A DNA stretch of 45,139 nt from an uncultured Lentisphaeria bacterium (GCA_949287225.1 CASEFP010000219.1:1-45139); one strand, 5' to 3'. Positions 26,000 to 34,581 are shown, counted from the first letter of the stretch. Notes: generated by a model not told the origin, from the letters alone. Numbers and translations: made by a program.

Positions 26000-28981
26000 A
26001 TGACATGGAAAGCTATGCTTCTCGTCTGTCTGACGGCATCCGCCGCGCATGCGGACGACACGATCATCCCCCTTGCGCAGAAGGACTGGAAACACTTTAA
26101 CGCGAACAGCGAAACCGTAGAGGGAGCACTCAGGGTCCGGATCCCCACCACCGGGAAGAAAACCTGGGGAACCGTCGGTCGCTATATTTCAGGAGAAACA
26201 CAGGAGCACTATCTTCAGATCCGTCTCGGAAACATGGAGTCGGCGGCTGCGGCGCCGTTCTGTTCCAACACCAGCACCAGCGGCGGGAGAATCGGTCCGC
26301 TGTATTCCGGACTCAACACGTTCAAAATGCCGCCTCATGCTGCGGGAAGACGCTTTTTCCTTTCGCTCGGAATGAGCGGCGACTACAAGGCGAAATTCGG
26401 TCCCTGGGTGGATTTTCAGGAGATCAGGATAACGGAAAACCCGATGAATGCTCCTGTCGTGACGCTTGAAAAAGGCGATGTCGTCAAAGTCGGAAGCAAA
26501 CTGAACATCACTTTGCACACGGCGGACATCCTGAAGGAAGCTCCATGCGTCCGCTTCTGCCTGACACCCCGCTTCCTCGAATACCGCTTCAACAAGGAGA
26601 AAATGATTCCGCTCCGCAGAGGCTCCGACGGGGTCTATCGCGCGGAAGTAACAGTGGACAAGGATGCGCTTACATTCGTTTCCGGGAAGTCGAAAAGCCG
26701 GATCGCCGCGGTGGTGAAGATCAACGGCTTCAACTCGTATTATGTTCTTCCGTTTCCCGCAGCCGTCGAAACGGAACATGCGCTGGATACAACGCTTGCC
26801 GATGCGGGAAGCCTCCAGGTCCGCGACGACCGGAAACTCTGGCTTGACCGCACGCAGGGTGTCGATCTGGCACGCGGAAAGCGCCTGACCTTTTCCCCTG
26901 CTCCGGATTACCGCCTGACACGTTCGGAAACAGACACGACCGATCTGACAAGAGGCCGTCTCACAACACGCGCGGACGACCGGGTCTGGTTTGACAGCAA
27001 TGCCGTCGGCTGGTACAACAGCGGCAGAAACGACGTCCTGATCAAACTTGATCTCGGGAAAGCCGAACCTGTGGAAAAAGTTGTCATCCGGCTCCTCGGC
27101 GGCACCACGGGGAACTTCAAGTTCCCGCGTCTGCTCTCCGCCGCCGTCTCGAAAGACGGGAAACTCTATCACGAGGCAGCCTCGATGCAGAAACTCGCTC
27201 CCTGCGAGAGCACACAGGCAGACTGGAAACGCTATTATTTTCTGGAGGAAAACGCCTCCGTTCCGAATACGAGAATGTATCCGTTCGAGCTTTCCGTTCA
27301 GGCGGACGCGCGTTATCTGATTCTTCAGGTTGTCGGTGAGACGGGCTCCGTCTTTTCCGACGCGCTGGTCTGCGTGAAGGCGGAAAAACGCGCGGAGAAC
27401 TTCAATGCCGCCTACCGGAATCCCGGGAGGGAAATTCCGATGGAAGGGTTGATCATCCGTCCGCGCGTGCAGGAGCTCGCAGTCATGAAAGGAGTGCCCG
27501 CGCCGCAGAAGTTCACCGTCAGTGACATGCGCAGAGATTCGGAGCGCGCACAGAAGGCCGAACTGGTTCTGGAGCTTCCCGAGGGCGTCCGCGTCATCGG
27601 CGGAAAGGGCGAATCACTCCCCGGCGGAAGAACGCGTTACATCTATCCCCTCAATCCGAAGAAAATGGTCTCGCCGATCCTCTATCTGGATGCTCCGGGC
27701 GAGGTTCGTGGCAAAGCTGTCGTCTACGCCCGTTCCGGCGGAGCGGACCAGTTCCGGACGACTCTTCCGGTCCGGCAGGTGACGCCGCCCGCCGTGGAGC
27801 CGTTCAAACGCCTGCACGTCAGCCTTTCCTGGATGACGGAGAATTTCGCACGGGAATGGCCGGATTTCCTCAATCAATGGAGAAAACTCGGCTTCAACAC
27901 GGTGGCGACGTTCCCGCGTTTCTGGCTGAACGATACGGCCGTGGAGAACGGCAGGCGTTTTGTCGACGCCGCGCACAAGGCCGGTTACAAAACAATCATG
28001 AACGATTCGGCGTTTCACGAGATGGTCCGGGGCAAAAAGGCGGGACACGAAATCTACTGTCAGATTCCGGGGAAAACACACACGATGCTCTGCCCGTCCT
28101 ACCGGGGTGAGTTCTACCGCGCGGAAATGGAACGGGTCCGCCGCTGCGTCCGCGAAGGGAGGCCGGACTATGTTTTCTATGACATCGAGATCTGGCATCA
28201 CGCGCATACGTCCGCTCCGCTCTGCACGCGCTGTGCCGCGGAACTGCGCAGAAGCGGAAAGAGTCTGGACGCTTTTCTGTATGAAAAAGGCGCGGAGATG
28301 ATGGCGGATCTGAAACAGGCCGTCGCGCTCGGTGCGAAGGACGCGAACATCCCGATGCCGCTCATCGGCTCGTATGCTCGGCAGCCGCTGCGTCCGAAAT
28401 ACGGAGTGGAACGCTGGGAGACCACCTATCCTGCCTCGCTCGACATGGCACAGCCGAGCCTGTATGTCGCGGGCCGCGCCCTCGATGTGCACAACAACAT
28501 CCGGGGCAATCACGCGCTTCTCGGAAACAAAAATCTGATTCCGTGGCTGACCGCGGGCTGTTACGGGGAATTCGATTCTTACAAAATGGAGCAGATGGTG
28601 CTCGAAGCGCTGCTGAACGGGGCGCGCGGCATCACCTACTACAGTTTCGACGACTTCACCGATTCGCCGCTGGATTTCTATTACCATCTCAAGGCGCTGG
28701 CGGCCATCCGCCCGTATGAGGATCTTGTCATGGACGGCGCGGTGACGGAGATCTCCGGAACAAACCGCGATATGACCTACTCCATGCTCCTGAAGGACGG
28801 CGAGGCGCTGCTGCTGGTCGGCAATTACGCAAACAGCACACCGGAAACCAGCGTCCGGCTTCCCTTCAAACCGGGAATCGTCCGGGATCTGCACGAAGGA
28901 ATGGGGATTTCCGCCGGACAGGAATTCTCCTTCCGTGTTCCCAGAAGCGGCATCCGCCTCTTTTACTTGAAAAAAAAGTGA
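26000..28981 (+). CDS. large secreted glycoside-hydrolase-like protein
   Basis: A 993-residue protein with a Sec signal peptide (cut expected after Ala18, ASAAHA then DD). A beta-rich N-terminal half follows. A stretch about residues 330-455 (VLIKLDLGKAEPVEKVVIRL, later RYLILQVVG) looks like a galactose-binding, discoidin-type module. From about residue 604 the pattern suits a TIM barrel: LHVSLSWMTENFAREWPDFL, FNTVATFPRFW, YVFYDIEIWHH about 718-728, and GITYYSFDDFTDSPLDFYYH about 875-895. Acidic residues at these strand ends could be catalytic. The end is a small beta domain. I cannot name a CAZy family. AAGGA precedes the ATG. It is the third gene of the regulator operon. Confidence 0.7.
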   Translation: MTWKAMLLVCLTASAAHADDTIIPLAQKDWKHFNANSETVEGALRVRIPTTGKKTWGTVGRYISGETQEHYLQIRLGNMESAAAAPFCSNTSTSGGRIGPLYSGLNTFKMPPHAAGRRFFLSLGMSGDYKAKFGPWVDFQEIRITENPMNAPVVTLEKGDVVKVGSKLNITLHTADILKEAPCVRFCLTPRFLEYRFNKEKMIPLRRGSDGVYRAEVTVDKDALTFVSGKSKSRIAAVVKINGFNSYYVLPFPAAVETEHALDTTLADAGSLQVRDDRKLWLDRTQGVDLARGKRLTFSPAPDYRLTRSETDTTDLTRGRLTTRADDRVWFDSNAVGWYNSGRNDVLIKLDLGKAEPVEKVVIRLLGGTTGNFKFPRLLSAAVSKDGKLYHEAASMQKLAPCESTQADWKRYYFLEENASVPNTRMYPFELSVQADARYLILQVVGETGSVFSDALVCVKAEKRAENFNAAYRNPGREIPMEGLIIRPRVQELAVMKGVPAPQKFTVSDMRRDSERAQKAELVLELPEGVRVIGGKGESLPGGRTRYIYPLNPKKMVSPILYLDAPGEVRGKAVVYARSGGADQFRTTLPVRQVTPPAVEPFKRLHVSLSWMTENFAREWPDFLNQWRKLGFNTVATFPRFWLNDTAVENGRRFVDAAHKAGYKTIMNDSAFHEMVRGKKAGHEIYCQIPGKTHTMLCPSYRGEFYRAEMERVRRCVREGRPDYVFYDIEIWHHAHTSAPLCTRCAAELRRSGKSLDAFLYEKGAEMMADLKQAVALGAKDANIPMPLIGSYARQPLRPKYGVERWETTYPASLDMAQPSLYVAGRALDVHNNIRGNHALLGNKNLIPWLTAGCYGEFDSYKMEQMVLEALLNGARGITYYSFDDFTDSPLDFYYHLKALAAIRPYEDLVMDGAVTEISGTNRDMTYSMLLKDGEALLLVGNYANSTPETSVRLPFKPGIVRDLHEGMGISAGQEFSFRVPRSGIRLFYLKKK

Positions 28982-29224
28982 AAAACGGCAAAGTCGAATC
29001 GCTTCCCCGGTGAATCTTTCCGGCTCCCGGAACCGCCGGCCTCCCGGAAGGCAGGGCGCGTGCGATTCCCGAGAGGGCGGGAAATTTTACCGGAACACAC
29101 GTCATTCCCGCACCGGAGAATGCATGGAATCGGCCCTCCGGATGATTTTCCAAGGAGAGAACCATGTCCGCCGCCAGGCGGAACGGGTGCGTTTCACCTT
29201 TCGGTGCCGCCATACTTCCGTTTT
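28982..29224. other. intergenic gap between convergent genes, with a possible 23-codon reading frame
   Basis: A GC-rich 243-base gap. TTCCGG-CTC-CCGGAA (29018-29032) forms a small hairpin but has no T run. At 29164-29235 a 23-codon frame begins with ATG ten bases after a strong AAGGAG and overlaps the end of the oxidoreductase gene. Its product (starting MSAARRNG) resembles nothing I know and may be chance. Confidence 0.3.
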
Positions 29225-30361
29225 TCAGAAGATGAGTTTTTTCCCGGTCAGGAAACAGTCGCGGAAGGTTTTGTACAGATCACGGACAACAAACTGTCCG
29301 CTCTCCTCCTCCACGGAGAGAAGATGTTCCGGAATGTCCATGACCTGGCAATGGCGGTGCAGCTCCTCAATGCAGAACGTATGTTCCCGCGCGATGTCAA
29401 GCGTGCAGGTGAAGACCGAACGGTCGGAAACCTTTTCCATGACATCGCGGAACATGTCCACATGCGCGGCGGGAAGCCGCCCCTCTTCCAGAAGCGTTCC
29501 ATTCGGAGTACAGACGCGTTTGACATTGTCTCCGAAGTCAAGCGTCAGAACTGCCTTTTCACATTCAATCCGGATTTCAGGATTATGATTTTCCAGAGAC
29601 GCGTGGCTGAAATACGCATGGATCGGGATTCCCTCTTCCGTTTTCAGCTGAATGCCGCAGGTGTCGAAGGATTCAATGCTTTTTCTTGCGCGGTAGAGCT
29701 GCCCGGTGACTTCCACGGGATGTCCGGATCGTCCGAACACTGTGCCCGTGAAAAAGAGCGGCAGGTTCAGATAATGGGCGAAGGCATTGTTTGCGGGGGA
29801 GTCCAGAACCTGATCCCCGCTGGCGGTTTTGAGTTTTCCCGCCCAGCTGTTGCGGCTGTAATAGGCATCGGCGCGCGGCCAGATTCCCATGACGGAAATG
29901 GATTTCAGACATCCGAATTTGCCCGCGAGAAGATCACGCTTCACACTTTGGAGTTCAGGGGAATAGATGTGCTGAAATCCGATTGCGACAAATTTTCCGG
30001 AATCCGCTTCCGCCTGACGCATCCGGTCGACGGCGGCAAGAGAACCGGCCGCAGGTTTCTCCACCAGTACATTCGCCCCATGTGCCAGACAGCATTTTGT
30101 CAGCGGCTCGTGCGAGGCGATTCCCGTCGGGATACAGACCAGATCCGGTTTTTCCTGGCTCTGCGCGAACATCTCGTCCAGCGTTCCGAAAACCCGGCAT
30201 CCGACGGATTCGAAATACGCCGTATTCTCCGGCGTTCTTTCATGAGGCAGCACGACGGCGGCGGACAGCGCAATCTTCCCGGAATTTACAAGCCTCTGCA
30301 GATTGTTCAAATGAACTTTTGCATATCCATTAATGCCGACCAGCGCCGTTTTTACTTTCAT
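29225..30361 (-). CDS. Gfo/Idh/MocA-family oxidoreductase
   Basis: A 378-residue NAD(P)-dependent dehydrogenase of the glucose-fructose oxidoreductase/inositol dehydrogenase family. The N-terminal Rossmann domain begins ALVGINGYAKVH (nucleotide loop 9-14), and the family EKP motif is at 101-103 (VLVEKPAAG). The C-terminal alpha/beta substrate domain follows, with IEDF-type segments weak and EEGIPIHAYFSH present. These enzymes oxidise sugars, inositols or sugar derivatives, or act in glycosidic bond cleavage by redox steps. The ATG at 30361 follows GAGGAAGGG closely. It is divergent from the GHL6 hydrolase gene and convergent with the secreted hydrolase, so a role in processing the released sugar is likely. 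Confidence 0.87.
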   Translation of the reverse strand: MKVKTALVGINGYAKVHLNNLQRLVNSGKIALSAAVVLPHERTPENTAYFESVGCRVFGTLDEMFAQSQEKPDLVCIPTGIASHEPLTKCCLAHGANVLVEKPAAGSLAAVDRMRQAEADSGKFVAIGFQHIYSPELQSVKRDLLAGKFGCLKSISVMGIWPRADAYYSRNSWAGKLKTASGDQVLDSPANNAFAHYLNLPLFFTGTVFGRSGHPVEVTGQLYRARKSIESFDTCGIQLKTEEGIPIHAYFSHASLENHNPEIRIECEKAVLTLDFGDNVKRVCTPNGTLLEEGRLPAAHVDMFRDVMEKVSDRSVFTCTLDIAREHTFCIEELHRHCQVMDIPEHLLSVEEESGQFVVRDLYKTFRDCFLTGKKLIF

Positions 30362-30428
30362 GATTCCCTTCCTCTGTTTTCTCTCCATCTGGCGTAATGC
30401 GAAAATGTGATAAGCCGCAAACAGAATA

Positions 30429-30456
30429 CTATTACCGCGGAAAACGCGAAGATCAA
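30429..30456 (-). promoter_or_regulatory. possible promoter for the oxidoreductase gene
   Basis: On the minus strand TTGATC (30451-30456), 16 bases, then TAATAG (30429-30434). The boxes are imperfect. The 318-base divergent interval it lies in holds no gene. Confidence 0.3.
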
Positions 30457-30606
30457 GCTGGAATTTTTCTTTTTGAAGCTTTTTTCCAATTTGTTCCTGC
30501 CTTTTTTCCTCTTTGCCCTGACGAAAAAACAGAGGATATCCGCCGTGAATTCGCTTTTCTGCATTTTCTGTACATAAAACAGGTGTTATTATTCATAGAA
30601 AACAAG

Positions 30607-30635
30607 TTGAAAATTCATATTCATGCAGTTATTTT
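30607..30635 (+). promoter_or_regulatory. promoter for the GHL6-type hydrolase gene
   Basis: TTGAAA (30607-30612), a 17-base spacer, then TATTTT (30630-30635), 44 bases before the start codon, in AT-rich sequence. Confidence 0.5.
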
Positions 30636-30679
30636 ATTCTTAAAAAACAACTAGTTATTCCGAAAGGATCTTCTTCATC

Positions 30680-32713
30680 ATGAAAGAGCTTCGTTTCCGT
30701 CAGGTCCATCTGGACTTTCACACCTCGCCCTGTATTCCCGCGATCGGTGCGAAATTCGACAAAAAGCAGTGGCAGGACGCGCTGAAAAAGGCGCATGTCA
30801 ATTCCATCACATGCTTCTCCTCCTGTCACCACGGCTGGAGCTATCATCCCACCGCGGTCGGGATGATGCACCCCGGGCTGAATTTCAACCTGCTGCGGGC
30901 GCAGATGGACGCCTGTCATGAGATTGACGTCAACGTGCCGATCTATCTCACGGGCGGCGTCAACAACCTTGCCGCGGATCGGCATCCGGAATGGCGTGAA
31001 ATCACTGCGGACGGGCGCTACACCGGCTGGGTTTCCAGCCCGATTCAGCCGGGCTTCAAGAAACTCTGCTTCAACACTCCTTATCTGGATTATCTCTGTG
31101 CCATGATCGAGGAGGCGGTGCGTCTCTTCCCCGATGCGAACGGAGTTTTCATCGATATTATCAGCCAGTCCCCCTGCTGCTGTCACTGGTGCATGGCGGA
31201 TATGGCCAAGGAGGGTTATGATCCGGAAAATCCCGAGGACCGCAAACGCTTTGCGAAACGCACGCTCCTGAAATATTACAAGCGCACCACGGAAGCCGCG
31301 CGTTCGCTCAACTCCGACATGCCGGTCTTCCACAACAGCGGCAACGTGACAGCGGGGAATCGTGAAATCCTTCCTTATTTCAGCCATCTGGAGCTGGAAT
31401 CTCTCCCGACCGGCGGCTGGGGATACGACCATTATCCGATGTCCGCAGCCTACTGCCGCAAGCTCGATCTTGATTTCCTCGGAATGACCGGAAAATTCCA
31501 TACCACATGGGGCGAATTCGGCGGATTCAAGCACCCGAACGCGCTGCGCTATGAGTGCGCCGCGATGCTCGCGCAGGGTTCCAAATGCAGCATCGGCGAC
31601 CAGCTTCACCCGTCCGGAAATCTGGACGAGAGCACCTATGAACTGATCGGGAAAGCCTACGAGGAGGTCGAAAAGAAGGAGCCCTGGTGCGGACACGCCG
31701 CAAGCGCGGCGGACGTCGCGATTCTCTCGAACACCGCGTTCAATCCTGGTACAAAGCCGGAGGGTGCATGGGCGCCTTATGGAGAAATCGGCGCCTCCAG
31801 ACTGCTCCTGGAAAGCCATATCCATTTCGATCTTCTGGATCAGGAAATGGCGTTCGATCCCTATAAGGTTCTCGTGCTGGCCGATGACATCCGGATGACA
31901 CCGGATCTCAAAAAACGTCTTGACGCCTTCCTTGCCCGCGGCGGCAAGCTGATCCTCTCCGGAGCATCCGTTCTCTGGAAAGACCGTGATGAACCCGCTT
32001 TCGATCTTCCGTTTGACTACGCCGGAATCAGTCCGTTCTGCCCGGATTACATCAAGGCTTCGGAAACATTCGCGCCGGATTTCGTGAAAACGCCGTTTGT
32101 GATGTATCTTCCCTCGCACAGGATCAAAGTCAAGGGGGGGACCTCGCTTGGAGAGATTTTTGATCCCTATTTCAATCGGAACTATGCGCATTTCTCCTCG
32201 CATCAGCATACGCCCTACAAACCGGAGCCGTCCGGATTCGACGCGGGCGTCATGACGGACAGCATTCTCTATTTCGCCCATCCGGTGTTCAGCCTGTATG
32301 CCGGTTACGGCAATGTGGGGCTCAAGCATTTTGTGACGAATGCTGTCAGCGCCTTCGCGGGAAAAGAGCTCTCCGTCCACACGAATCTGCCTTCGCAGGG
32401 ACGTGTGACGCTGATGAAGCAGGAACCGGAACGCCGCTACATTCTGCATCTTCTTTATGCGAATACAATCAACCGCGGCAGCCGGATGGAGATGTCCGGC
32501 GGCAATGTCCGGAACAGTTCGACCATCGAAGTGATCGAGGAGCTCAACCCGCTTTACGATGTCGCCGCATCGGTGAAACTGCCCGAGACCGTCCGGAAAA
32601 TCACGCTGGAACCGCAGGGCGTCGAGCTGCCGGTCAAGAAGAACGGAGACGGCGCATACGAAGTGAAACTCGACCGTCTTGTCTGCCATCAGATGGTGGT
32701 GTTTCATTACTGA
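30680..32713 (+). CDS. GHL6-like glycoside hydrolase with beta-galactosidase trimerisation-type domain
   Basis: A 677-residue cytoplasmic protein with no signal peptide. The N-terminal barrel opens with RQVHLDFHTSP (8-17) and SITCFSSCHHGWSYHP (42-57), then HPEWREI and GVFIDIISQSPCCCHWC about 155-170, matching the hypothetical glycosyl hydrolase 6 (GHL6) pattern. Residues from about 345 (VAILSNTAF, YGEIGASRLLLES, VLVLADDIRM, GGKLILSG) form a class I glutamine-amidotransferase-like fold, as in the trimerisation domain of GH42 beta-galactosidases. It probably hydrolyses an oligosaccharide taken into the cell. AAGGA lies about 12 bases before the ATG. Divergent from the oxidoreductase gene. The exact substrate is unknown. 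Confidence 0.8.
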   Translation: MKELRFRQVHLDFHTSPCIPAIGAKFDKKQWQDALKKAHVNSITCFSSCHHGWSYHPTAVGMMHPGLNFNLLRAQMDACHEIDVNVPIYLTGGVNNLAADRHPEWREITADGRYTGWVSSPIQPGFKKLCFNTPYLDYLCAMIEEAVRLFPDANGVFIDIISQSPCCCHWCMADMAKEGYDPENPEDRKRFAKRTLLKYYKRTTEAARSLNSDMPVFHNSGNVTAGNREILPYFSHLELESLPTGGWGYDHYPMSAAYCRKLDLDFLGMTGKFHTTWGEFGGFKHPNALRYECAAMLAQGSKCSIGDQLHPSGNLDESTYELIGKAYEEVEKKEPWCGHAASAADVAILSNTAFNPGTKPEGAWAPYGEIGASRLLLESHIHFDLLDQEMAFDPYKVLVLADDIRMTPDLKKRLDAFLARGGKLILSGASVLWKDRDEPAFDLPFDYAGISPFCPDYIKASETFAPDFVKTPFVMYLPSHRIKVKGGTSLGEIFDPYFNRNYAHFSSHQHTPYKPEPSGFDAGVMTDSILYFAHPVFSLYAGYGNVGLKHFVTNAVSAFAGKELSVHTNLPSQGRVTLMKQEPERRYILHLLYANTINRGSRMEMSGGNVRNSSTIEVIEELNPLYDVAASVKLPETVRKITLEPQGVELPVKKNGDGAYEVKLDRLVCHQMVVFHY

Positions 32714-32718
32714 TTGTT

Positions 32719-32748
32719 CCGTCGTGCTTTCCTGCGCTCGACGGCGTT
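32719..32748 (+). terminator. weak terminator candidate after the hydrolase gene
   Basis: CCGTCG (32719-32724) pairs with CGACGG (32739-32744) across a 14-base loop, followed by CGTTTT. Stem and T run are both short. Confidence 0.35.
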
Positions 32749-32783
32749 TTCCGGACAATCCTGTTGAAAAAGGCTTGAATCAA

Positions 32784-32816
32784 GGTGCAACCTATTAATG
32801 ATTAATGGGTTGCACC
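32784..32816. repeat. 33-base near-perfect palindrome
   Basis: GGTGCAACC (32784-32792) and GGTTGCACC (32808-32816) flank two ATTAAT words around a central G (32800). Only one mismatch position, a T facing G, breaks the symmetry. No T run follows, so it is not a standard terminator. It may be a protein-binding site or the trace of an inserted element. It lies in the 328-base gap before the small-protein gene; the rest of that gap holds only the promoter below. Confidence 0.7.
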
Positions 32817-32958
32817 GATCCATGCGCGGAAGGGCCTGCCGCTTCGTTTTCGAATGCGGAAATGGAGATAGCAGGTTTTGCAAGATTCTGATAAATAGAG
32901 AGTTCTGCCTGCCGCACATGGCAGAACCACGGAATTGCCATTAATCGGGCGATAGCCC

Positions 32959-32991
32959 TTGACTTTTCCATTTCCGGCAGTACATTATAAT
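32959..32991 (+). promoter_or_regulatory. promoter region for the small protein and rsmI
   Basis: TTGACT (32959-32964) is followed after 16 bases by TACATT (32981-32986), which runs straight into TATAAT (32986-32991). The perfect TATAAT is 21 bases from the -35, so which -10 is used is uncertain. Confidence 0.45.
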
Positions 32992-33041
32992 ATGGTGAAG
33001 TTGTTCCGGATGTTTCGGACTTATAAAACGAGAGGAGCGTT

Positions 33042-33254
33042 ATGCCGTCGAATGCCGAAGTGAATTTAACAAGACTGGCGAAAACCAGTCTGCCCATGGA
33101 TTTCGTCAAGTCCCATGAGGGCGAATGGAATCATCAGGACTGGCTGGTGTTCTGCGCTTCCCTGGAGGAAAAGGGTTTTACCCCGATTGATCTGGATCAG
33201 GTCGGTCTTCTTCTGGAAAAGGTGAAGGCCGAATACTGGGAAAACAGACACTGA
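33042..33254 (+). CDS. small conserved-looking protein of unknown function
   Basis: A 70-residue acidic soluble protein with no signal, membrane segment or cysteine pair; one Cys and two Trp are present. It reads as two short helices around WNHQDWLVFCASLEEKGFTP and ends in a helix (DQVGLLLEKVKAEYWENRH). I do not recognise the family. AGAGGAG lies five bases before the ATG, a promoter precedes it, and rsmI starts 19 bases after its stop, so it is probably a real gene translated with rsmI. It might bind RNA or another protein, but nothing in the sequence proves this. Confidence 0.7.
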   Translation: MPSNAEVNLTRLAKTSLPMDFVKSHEGEWNHQDWLVFCASLEEKGFTPIDLDQVGLLLEKVKAEYWENRH

Positions 33255-33273
33255 CCGTCTCCGGAGTTTTCCC

Positions 33274-33996
33274 GTGTCTGCCCCCGTCATCCCGTGCGGA
33301 ACGCTTTATCTTGTCTCCACCCCGATCGGGAATCTGGAGGACATGACTTTCCGCGCCGTGAATGTCCTGCGTTCCTGCGATGTGATCTTTGCCGAGGACA
33401 CCCGCCGGACAAAAATTCTGCTTGCCCGCTATGAAATCTCCAGACGTCTGGAGTCCTATCATTCCTTCAATGAACACGGGAGAACCCCGGAACTGCTTGC
33501 CCGGGTGAAGGCGGGAGAAAAAATCGCCCTCGTGACCGACGCGGGCACCCCCTGCGTGGCGGATCCCGGCTTTCTGCTGGTCCGTGAAGCGGTGAAGGCG
33601 GGAATCGAGCCGCAAATCATCCCCGGAGTTTCCTCTCTGACGTTTGCGGTCGCAGCAAGTGCACTTCCTTCCGACAAATTCGCCTTCTACGGTTTTCTTC
33701 CCGTCAAGAGCGGCCGCCGCTCGGCAAGAATTGCCGAGATCGCCGCGGAAAACAAGAGCGTCGTGATCTTCGAGTCGCCCTACCGCCTGTCAAAACTGCT
33801 CGGAGAGCTTTGCGAAGTCCTCGGACCGGAGGCGCATGTCGCCGTGATCCGGGAGGCGACGAAGATTCACGAGGAGGTGCTTCGCGGTTCCCTCGGAGAG
33901 GTGACGCGGAAAACCGCGAACCGTTCCTGGAAAGGCGAATGTGTCGTGGTTGTATCTCCGCAAACTGTTATTTCCGACACGGAATCCGGCGACTGA
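33274..33996 (+). CDS. rsmI: 16S rRNA 2'-O-methyltransferase RsmI
   Basis: A 240-residue SAM-dependent methyltransferase of the tetrapyrrole-methylase fold. It methylates C1402 of 16S rRNA in the decoding centre. Motifs: LYLVSTPIGNLEDMTFRA at 11-28, FAEDTRRTKILL 39-50, the YHSFNEH signature at 62-68, VTDAGTPCVADPG 87-99 and a PGVSSL loop. It is shorter than E. coli RsmI (286) because the C-terminal extension is absent, as in many bacteria. The start is GTG with CCGGAG seven bases upstream, 19 bases after the small gene. No terminator is clear after it. Confidence 0.93.
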   Translation: MSAPVIPCGTLYLVSTPIGNLEDMTFRAVNVLRSCDVIFAEDTRRTKILLARYEISRRLESYHSFNEHGRTPELLARVKAGEKIALVTDAGTPCVADPGFLLVREAVKAGIEPQIIPGVSSLTFAVAASALPSDKFAFYGFLPVKSGRRSARIAEIAAENKSVVIFESPYRLSKLLGELCEVLGPEAHVAVIREATKIHEEVLRGSLGEVTRKTANRSWKGECVVVVSPQTVISDTESGD

Positions 33997-34105
33997 CCCC
34001 TGCCGTTCCGGACTTTTTCCGTCTGTCCGATGTGTCCGGGATCCGGAAAAGTAAAAAAAATGATGAAAAAAATGATTTTCCAGATGTTTTTTTTAGAAAA
34101 ATCGC

Positions 34106-34142
34106 TATAGTTATGAGAAAATGTCCGGTGTCAGGGCCGGAC
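34106..34142 (+). promoter_or_regulatory. possible -10 box and leader hairpin before the lipoprotein pair
   Basis: TATAGT at 34106-34111 lacks a good -35 box. Downstream GTCCGG (34123-34128) pairs with CCGGAC (34137-34142) across eight bases, so the messenger would begin with a hairpin about 38 bases before the start codon. This might protect the 5' end of the transcript. Confidence 0.35.
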
Positions 34143-34179
34143 AGCAACCATTCATCCAAGCAAGAAAGGAAAGAGAAAA

Positions 34180-34581
34180 ATGAAGAGAAGACTCTCACTG
34201 CTGATTGCGGCGGCCGGAGCGGCGGTTCTGTTTGCCGGGTGCTCCACCGTCCAGTATGCCGGAACCAAGGAACTCAACGGACAGGCCATTACCGCCTCCG
34301 GCTCCTCGGTTGCGCATATCAGCGGCTATACCAGCGGACTCTATCTGCTGTCGATTCCGCTGATCGTCGGTTCCGCGGAAACCCCGGAGTCCACTGCATT
34401 CGGCGAAGATTCCGTCAATGTCACGGCTGTCACGAAGATGGTTACGAAAAAGAGCAAAGAACTCAAAGGCAGCAGAACGATTGATCTGGTTTCGATGACC
34501 GGCAGCACCAACATTCCCATTCCGATTCCCTTCCTGTTCTACTGGAAGACGGCCACGGTTTCGGGGAACGCCGTGAGATAA
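34180..34581 (+). CDS. small lipoprotein, first of a paralogous pair
   Basis: A 133-residue lipoprotein: positive start, hydrophobic core and lipobox LFAGC with Cys21. The mature part shares most of its landmarks with the next gene: NGQAITASGSSVAHI, GLYLLSIPLIVGS, DSVNVTAVTKMVTKKSKEL and a final VSGNAV. I do not recognise a named family. Aspartate or another +2 retention signal is not present (Ser follows Cys), so outer-membrane location is likely by the usual rule. AAGGA precedes the ATG. The pair lies 41 bases apart on the same strand and looks like a tandem duplication followed by divergence. Confidence 0.8.
   Translation: MKRRLSLLIAAAGAAVLFAGCSTVQYAGTKELNGQAITASGSSVAHISGYTSGLYLLSIPLIVGSAETPESTAFGEDSVNVTAVTKMVTKKSKELKGSRTIDLVSMTGSTNIPIPIPFLFYWKTATVSGNAVR

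Noticed and set aside
29018..29032. Terminator after the secreted hydrolase gene
   Set aside because: The TTCCGG/CCGGAA hairpin is followed by GC-rich sequence, not T residues.
30629..32758. 709-codon open frame opposite the GHL6-like gene
   Set aside because: An antisense shadow caused by codon bias; no family features, and it would run through the divergent promoter region.
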